From Tamlana carrageenivorans (lineage in GTDB: Bacteria > Bacteroidota > Bacteroidia > Flavobacteriales > Flavobacteriaceae), in the NCBI RefSeq assembly GCF_002893765.1, contig NZ_CP025938.1, positions 372,001-436,000 of the forward strand: 64,000 nucleotides of DNA, in the 5' to 3' direction. The notes under the pieces are model-generated. The model did no database searches. It was given only the letters and a program-made list of their open reading frames with translations, and was not told the DNA's origin. Each line of letters begins with the position of its first letter. Position 1 is the stretch's first letter. Positions 59,817 to 64,000 of the stretch are shown piece by piece. Both the position numbers and the translations under genes were made by a program.

Positions 59817-60782
59817 TTAAAAGGACATATACGGGTAACAGTTTTTTACATCTACTATTTTAGATTCTAATTTTTGAAGAAACTTTTGGTGAGCTTCAGA
59901 TTTTTCGTTGAAGGGACGATGCTGAAGGCTTTTTTGAATACCATCAATAACATCCATAGTTTTTAAAGCGTTCTTTGAAATCCAAGTGTCAACAAAAGCA
60001 TTCCAAATATATTGAATGGCCAAGGCATTGGGATGCACCATATCTTCAGCATAAAAACGGTAATCCCTAAGCTCGTCCATCATGATTTCATAAGAAGGAA
60101 AGTAAAATGAATTGGATGTCATGTTAGCCTCATTTTCATCTAAAAACTGATGAATAGCCGAGGTTAAATGCGCTTTACTTCGATTGTTTTCCACAAAGCC
60201 ATCCTTTAAATGCCTAACTGGTGAAACGGTATAAATAATGGATACTTGCTCATTAACTCGTCTTACCTGGGCTTCCATAGACTTTAATACCTCAACAATC
60301 TCGTGAACCGACAACAACGATTTCGAAAATTGCTTCTGCGGAATTTTATGACAGTTTGCCACAACCTGATTCGTTTCCTTATAACGATACACCCAAGCCG
60401 TTCCTAAAGTAATAACCAGGTGTGAAGCCGATTTTAAATCGTTATATGTTTCTTGTAAACGGGTATTTAAAGTTTTTAGAAGTTGCTCTTTTGAGACGTT
60501 ACTTAATTTAGAATGCGCATCAAAACCATGCCATTGTTCGTTGTGAAATAGCACATCGGCATCATTATAATGTGCACTGGAAATCGCGCGGCTAATAAGC
60601 TTATGAATGGCTAGAGGATGAAAAAAAATCCCAAACGGATTTTGTTTGGTTTGAAATTTAAAATAAGTGAGTTTATCCCCTATATTTTCAGAAAAACAAG
60701 AGCCCATTAAAAACACTTTAGAGCTATAATCTATTAAATGACTAGAGCTTTTTTTTAAAGGTATTTTAGTTTGAAGGTTCAT
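59817..60782 (-). CDS. GSCFA domain-containing protein
   Basis: The 321-aa protein carries the family-naming motif in VFLMGSCFSENIGDKL (residues 25-40), then QNPFGIFFHPLAIHKLI, SHLVITLGTAWVY, YTVSPVRHLKDGFVENNRSKAHL and EDMVHPNALAIQYIW. The block order GSCF, GTAW, SPVRH and DxxHP resembles SGNH/GDSL hydrolases, so the first Ser and the late Asp-His may be catalytic. The substrate is unknown. No signal peptide is visible. The gene lies after alaS with an octad array filling the space between. Confidence 0.85.
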   Translation of the reverse strand: MNLQTKIPLKKSSSHLIDYSSKVFLMGSCFSENIGDKLTYFKFQTKQNPFGIFFHPLAIHKLISRAISSAHYNDADVLFHNEQWHGFDAHSKLSNVSKEQLLKTLNTRLQETYNDLKSASHLVITLGTAWVYRYKETNQVVANCHKIPQKQFSKSLLSVHEIVEVLKSMEAQVRRVNEQVSIIYTVSPVRHLKDGFVENNRSKAHLTSAIHQFLDENEANMTSNSFYFPSYEIMMDELRDYRFYAEDMVHPNALAIQYIWNAFVDTWISKNALKTMDVIDGIQKSLQHRPFNEKSEAHQKFLQKLESKIVDVKNCYPYMSF

Positions 60783-60790
60783 ATTTTTGA

Positions 60791-60926
60791 TTCAGAATTA
60801 CAAAGTTTCAGAAACACAAAGTTACAAATACTCGGAGCTTATAAATTTCAAAGCTGCAAAGCTTCAGAGATACTAATCTACTTTTGAAACTTTGCAGCTT
60901 TGTTACTTTGTTACTTTGCAACTATT
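60791..60926. repeat. Seventeen consecutive degenerate octads with a strand switch
   Basis: The 136 bp divide without remainder into 17 words of 8 bases. The first ten follow a CAAAG/CAGAG-type pattern (for example TACAAAGT, CACAAAGT, TTCAAAGC, TTCAGAGA). From 60879 the words carry the complementary core (AAACTTTG, CAGCTTTG, TTACTTTG twice) in the same register. A perfect 13-bp inverted pair CAAAGCTGCAAAG / CTTTGCAGCTTTG lies across the switch. The array fills the gap from 8 bp before the GSCFA start to 2 bp before the alaS stop. Confidence 0.8.
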
Positions 60927-60928
60927 AT

Positions 60929-63541
60929 TTAACTCACATACTTCTTAGCTTCCGCCAACGCTTGGGCGATCCCTTCTGGGTTTTTCCCGCCAGCAGTTGC
61001 AAAAAATGGTTGTCCGCCGCCGCCGCCTTGAATAAATTTACCCAATTCACGAACGACCTGTCCAGCATTTAAGCCTTTACTAGCAACTAAATCTTTAGAA
61101 ATATAGCAAGACAACAAGGCTTTACCTTCATTTTCGGTAGCGAATAACAAGAATAAATGCTCTACTTCGCCTCCTAATTCAAAAGCCACATCTTTTAATC
61201 CTGCCGCGTCTAAATCGAGTTTCTTTGCTAAAAACTGAATGCCGTTAATTTCGGTGAGTTCACTTTTAAGTTCGCCCTTTATATTTTTTGCTTTATCCTT
61301 CAACAAAGCTTCAATTTGCTTTTTAAGGCTTGTATTTTCTTCTTGTAAATTTTGAAGTGCTTTTACAGGTTCTTTGACATTATTAAGCAAGCCTTTCATT
61401 TCAATAAACAAACGGTTATTTTCCGAATAGAAATCTTTAACCGCATCGCCGGTTATGGCTTCAATACGCCTAATTCCTGCCGCTACAGCGCCTTCAGAAA
61501 CAATTTTAAAATGCCAGATATCGGCTGTATTTTTTACGTGTGTCCCTCCACAAAGTTCGATAGATTGTCCGAACTGAATAGAACGAACCGTATCGCCATA
61601 TTTCTCACCAAACAAACTCATAGCTCCAGCAGCGATAGCTTCTTCTTTAGGAATATTGCGTTTTTCAACTAAAGGAATTTTTCCATTAATTCTTGCATTT
61701 ACAAAACTTTCCACATCTCGAATTTCATCTTCAGTTAATTTAGAAAAATGCGAGAAATCAAATCTTAAATATTTTGAATGTACCGCACTCCCCTTTTGCT
61801 CCACATGAGTTCCTAAAATAGAACGCAAGGCCTGATGTAACAAGTGTGTTGCAGTATGGTTACATTCGGTTCTGTGACGTTGTTTTTCATCGACTACCGC
61901 CTTAAATGGCTCGTTTAAATGCTTTGGTAAGGTTTCTGTAAAGTGAATGATGACATTATTTTCCTTCTTCGTATTTAAAACATAAACCACATCGCCATAA
62001 GCATCTTCCAGATAACCTTTATCACCAACTTGGCCACCACCTTCAGGATAAAACGGTGTTAAATTAAATACCAACTGATACATATCGCCGTCCTTTTTAG
62101 AACTCACTTTTCGGTATCGTGTTAGTTTCACATTAACCTGAAGCGCATCGTAACCAATAAATTCTTCATCTTCATCCTCAATTAAAATAGTCCAATCTTC
62201 TGTAGAGGTTTCACTAGCTGCTCGCGAACGGTTTTTTTGTTTTTGAAGCTCTTCATTAAAACCAGCTTCATCTAATTTTAAATCTTTTTCAGAAAGTATT
62301 AAAGCCGTTAAATCGATTGGGAAGCCGTAAGTATCGTATAACTCAAAAGCTTTTGCTCCAGAAACGGTATCGCCTTTAGTCTCTTCAACAATTCGGTTTA
62401 AAAGCACCAAACCTTGATCTAGGGTTCTTAAAAAAGACTGTTCTTCCTCTTTAATCACGTTCTCGACCAATTGTTTTTGGGCTTTTAGCTCTGGAAAGGC
62501 CTTGCCCATTTTTTTATCTAGAACGTCGACAAGTCTGTAAATAAAAGGTTCTTTTTTATCTAAAAACGTAAATCCGTAACGCACGGCACGACGTAAAATT
62601 CTGCGAATTACATAACCTGCTCCTGTATTACTTGGCAGCTGTCCATCGGCAATGGAAAAGGCCACAGCACGCACATGATCGGCAATCACCCGTATAGCAA
62701 CGTCTACTTTTTCGTCTTTTCTATATGTTTTATTGGTAATGGTTTCAATTTCCTTAATTATAGGCGTAAAAACATCGGTATCGTAATTAGACTGTACGCC
62801 TTGTAAAACCATACATAAACGCTCAAAGCCCATTCCGGTATCAATGTGTTTATTCGGTAAGGACTCTAAAGAACCGTTTGCCTTACGGTTGTACTGCATG
62901 AAAACCAAGTTCCAAATTTCAACCACCTGCGGATGATCTTGGTTTACAAGATCTTTTCCTGGCACTTTAGCTTTTTCTTCCGCCGAACGGATATCTACAT
63001 GTATTTCACTACAAGGTCCACAAGGTCCTTGATCGCCCATTTCCCAGAAGTTATCTTTTTTATCACCCGTTAGAATACGATCTTCTGAAATGTATTTTTT
63101 CCAAATATCAAAAGCTTCGGTATCCATATCAAGGCCATCCTCTTTATTGCCTTCAAAAACGGAAACGTAAAGCATATCTTTATCGATACCAAAAACATCG
63201 GTTAACAGTTCCCAAGCCCAAGCGATGGCTTCTTCTTTAAAGTAATCGCCAAAACTCCAGTTCCCTAACATTTCGAACAAGGTATGGTGATAAGTATCAT
63301 ACCCTACTTCTTCAAGGTCATTATGTTTTCCAGAAACACGTAAACATTTTTGAGTATCTGTAATACGTTTATTTTTAGGCTCGGCATTCCCTAAAAAGTA
63401 TTCTTTAAAAGGCGCCATACCTGCATTAACGAACATTAAGGTTGGGTCATCTTTTAAAACCATGGGTGCCGATGGCACAATACTATGTTGTTTTTCTTCA
63501 AAAAAACTTAAAAACTTAGCGCGGACGTCTTGTGATTTCAT
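60929..63541 (-). CDS. alaS: Alanine-tRNA ligase
   Basis: The 870-aa enzyme has the full AlaRS layout. The class II catalytic domain shows FVNAGMAPFKEYFLG, YHHTLFEMLGNWSFGDYFK and DQGPCGPCSEIHVD. A tRNA recognition domain and an editing domain follow, with TECNHTATHLLHQALR and IELCGGTHVKNTADI (zinc-binding HxxxH...CxxxH). The C-terminal coiled coil and Gly-rich domain end in FIQGGGGGQPFFATAGGKNPEGIAQAL. Length is standard. It is divergent from the M23 peptidase gene, an arrangement common in Flavobacteriaceae. Confidence 0.97.
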   Translation of the reverse strand: MKSQDVRAKFLSFFEEKQHSIVPSAPMVLKDDPTLMFVNAGMAPFKEYFLGNAEPKNKRITDTQKCLRVSGKHNDLEEVGYDTYHHTLFEMLGNWSFGDYFKEEAIAWAWELLTDVFGIDKDMLYVSVFEGNKEDGLDMDTEAFDIWKKYISEDRILTGDKKDNFWEMGDQGPCGPCSEIHVDIRSAEEKAKVPGKDLVNQDHPQVVEIWNLVFMQYNRKANGSLESLPNKHIDTGMGFERLCMVLQGVQSNYDTDVFTPIIKEIETITNKTYRKDEKVDVAIRVIADHVRAVAFSIADGQLPSNTGAGYVIRRILRRAVRYGFTFLDKKEPFIYRLVDVLDKKMGKAFPELKAQKQLVENVIKEEEQSFLRTLDQGLVLLNRIVEETKGDTVSGAKAFELYDTYGFPIDLTALILSEKDLKLDEAGFNEELQKQKNRSRAASETSTEDWTILIEDEDEEFIGYDALQVNVKLTRYRKVSSKKDGDMYQLVFNLTPFYPEGGGQVGDKGYLEDAYGDVVYVLNTKKENNVIIHFTETLPKHLNEPFKAVVDEKQRHRTECNHTATHLLHQALRSILGTHVEQKGSAVHSKYLRFDFSHFSKLTEDEIRDVESFVNARINGKIPLVEKRNIPKEEAIAAGAMSLFGEKYGDTVRSIQFGQSIELCGGTHVKNTADIWHFKIVSEGAVAAGIRRIEAITGDAVKDFYSENNRLFIEMKGLLNNVKEPVKALQNLQEENTSLKKQIEALLKDKAKNIKGELKSELTEINGIQFLAKKLDLDAAGLKDVAFELGGEVEHLFLLFATENEGKALLSCYISKDLVASKGLNAGQVVRELGKFIQGGGGGQPFFATAGGKNPEGIAQALAEAKKYVS

Positions 63542-63665
63542 GTAATATTTTTAAACACCTTATTTCGAATCTATTAGCGATTATGCGAAACAATTTTTAT
63601 ATTTATGCTACAAATTTATTTTAAATTTGGTTCAGCATTAAACTTCAAAGCTACTATTATTAAAA

Positions 63666-63693
63666 TTGTTTATAATAATTTTTTGTAGGTTTG
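63666..63693 (+). promoter_or_regulatory. Promoter of the M23 peptidase gene (TTG - 17 bp - TAGGTTTG)
   Basis: A -33 TTG at 63666-63668 and a -7 TAGGTTTG at 63686-63693 are separated by 17 bp, within the Bacteroidetes range. The ATG follows 69 bp after the -7 box. Confidence 0.55.
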
Positions 63694-63762
63694 TCGGTTA
63701 ACGGCATAACCGAAGATGAAAAAACACCTTCAATGCGCTGCAAAAATAGCATAATTTAAGAA

Positions 63763-64000
63763 ATGAGTAAGGTAAAATATTATTACGATCCTGATACGCT
63801 TTCCTATAGAAAAATACAGCGTAAAAAACGCACTACTTTTAAGTATGCCTTTTTCTTTATTTTAGGAACGGCTTTTTTCGCTTTTATATTCGTTTTTATT
63901 GGAAGTCAGTATGTTGAATCGCCAAAAGAGCGCGCCTTAAAAAGAGAGCTTCAAAACGCGCAATTACAATTTGAATTACTGAATAAAAAAATGGAACACG
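63763..64000 (+). CDS. M23-family metallopeptidase, N-terminal part (cut by the window end)
   Basis: The frame starts at ATG 63763 (MSKVKYYYDPDTLSYRKIQRKK) and is open to the last base. One membrane segment (YAFFFILGTAFFAFIFVFIGSQY, about residues 31-53) is followed by a charged helix (PKERALKRELQNAQLQFELLNKK) that starts a coiled coil. The opening KVKYYYDPDTLSYRKI is that of flavobacterial M23 (LytM-type) peptidases encoded beside alaS. The peptidase domain itself is outside the window, so the call rests on the N-terminus and gene order. Confidence 0.78.
   Translation, partial: MSKVKYYYDPDTLSYRKIQRKKRTTFKYAFFFILGTAFFAFIFVFIGSQYVESPKERALKRELQNAQLQFELLNKKMEH

Noticed and set aside
60791..60926. 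The octad array as a CRISPR or other spacer array
   Set aside because: Units are only 8 bp, there are no unique spacers of usual length, no palindromic long repeat and no cas gene nearby.
1..64000. tRNA, rRNA or tmRNA genes
   Set aside because: I scanned intergenic regions for T-loop GTTCGAxTC motifs with paired stems and for rRNA landmarks and found none; a covariance search would be decisive.

Overview
The window comes from an AT-rich member of the Bacteroidetes, most likely a marine Flavobacteriaceae. The signs are SusC/SusD pairs, a type IX secretion C-terminal domain on a secreted amylase, many Bacteroidetes -7 boxes of the form TAnnTTTG, short lipoprotein signal peptides, and flavobacterial families such as GSCFA, DUF4230, DUF5522, DUF2914, DUF4136 and Porin_10. 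I saw no rRNA, tRNA or CRISPR array.

Layout. 1-6230: META-domain protein (partial), tandem FKBP lipoprotein, MOSC protein, DUF3052-like protein, B12-binding radical SAM protein, DEAD-box helicase. 6427-7582: IS4-type element whose transposase lost its central catalytic part. 7718-15718: Porin_10 protein, rnhB, large lipoprotein, nucleoid-associated protein, HHH-like membrane protein and OmpA-like protein. 15850-17153: second IS4-type element with a 9-bp target duplication and a nonsense mutation. 17247-21988: acetate transporter, SBF-like transporter, lipB, a 54-aa YqaE/Pmp3 protein, a structured intergenic element, lysS.

22330-44902 is a large alpha-glucan utilisation locus. On the minus strand lie an MFS sugar transporter, beta-phosphoglucomutase, a GH65 maltose phosphorylase-like enzyme, GH97 SusB, GH13 SusA-like enzyme and two GH13 lipoproteins. 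A LacI-type regulator sits next to them. On the plus strand lie susC, susD, a SusE-like starch-binding lipoprotein and a multidomain GH13 amylase with a T9SS sorting domain. The inferred flow is: amylase at or outside the cell surface, SusCD uptake, periplasmic SusA/SusB/GH13 trimming, MFS import of maltose, then phosphorolysis by GH65 and conversion of beta-glucose-1-phosphate by PgmB.

45156-54695 holds DUF2914, an MG2/TonB-plug protein, small periplasmic proteins, a collagen-like lipoprotein and a minus-strand group (frameshifted HExxH-like gene, ACC deaminase-like enzyme, LysM/glucosaminidase, hemL), plus DUF5522 and DUF4136. 54850-57548 holds an IS110 element broken by one stop codon and an IS256 element that looks intact. 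57592-64000 holds an enoyl-CoA hydratase, rhodanese, DUF4230, GSCFA, alaS and the start of an M23 peptidase.

The least explained signal is a set of intergenic arrays built from degenerate 7- or 8-base words in strict register. They lie at 9835-10055, 18861-18949, 56051-56162 and 60791-60926. The last is 17 consecutive octads that almost fill the gap between alaS and the GSCFA gene and switch strand sense midway without losing phase. Two further structured intergenic elements (20107-20212 and 26008-26166) and a structured region in front of the IS110 gene are also worth testing.
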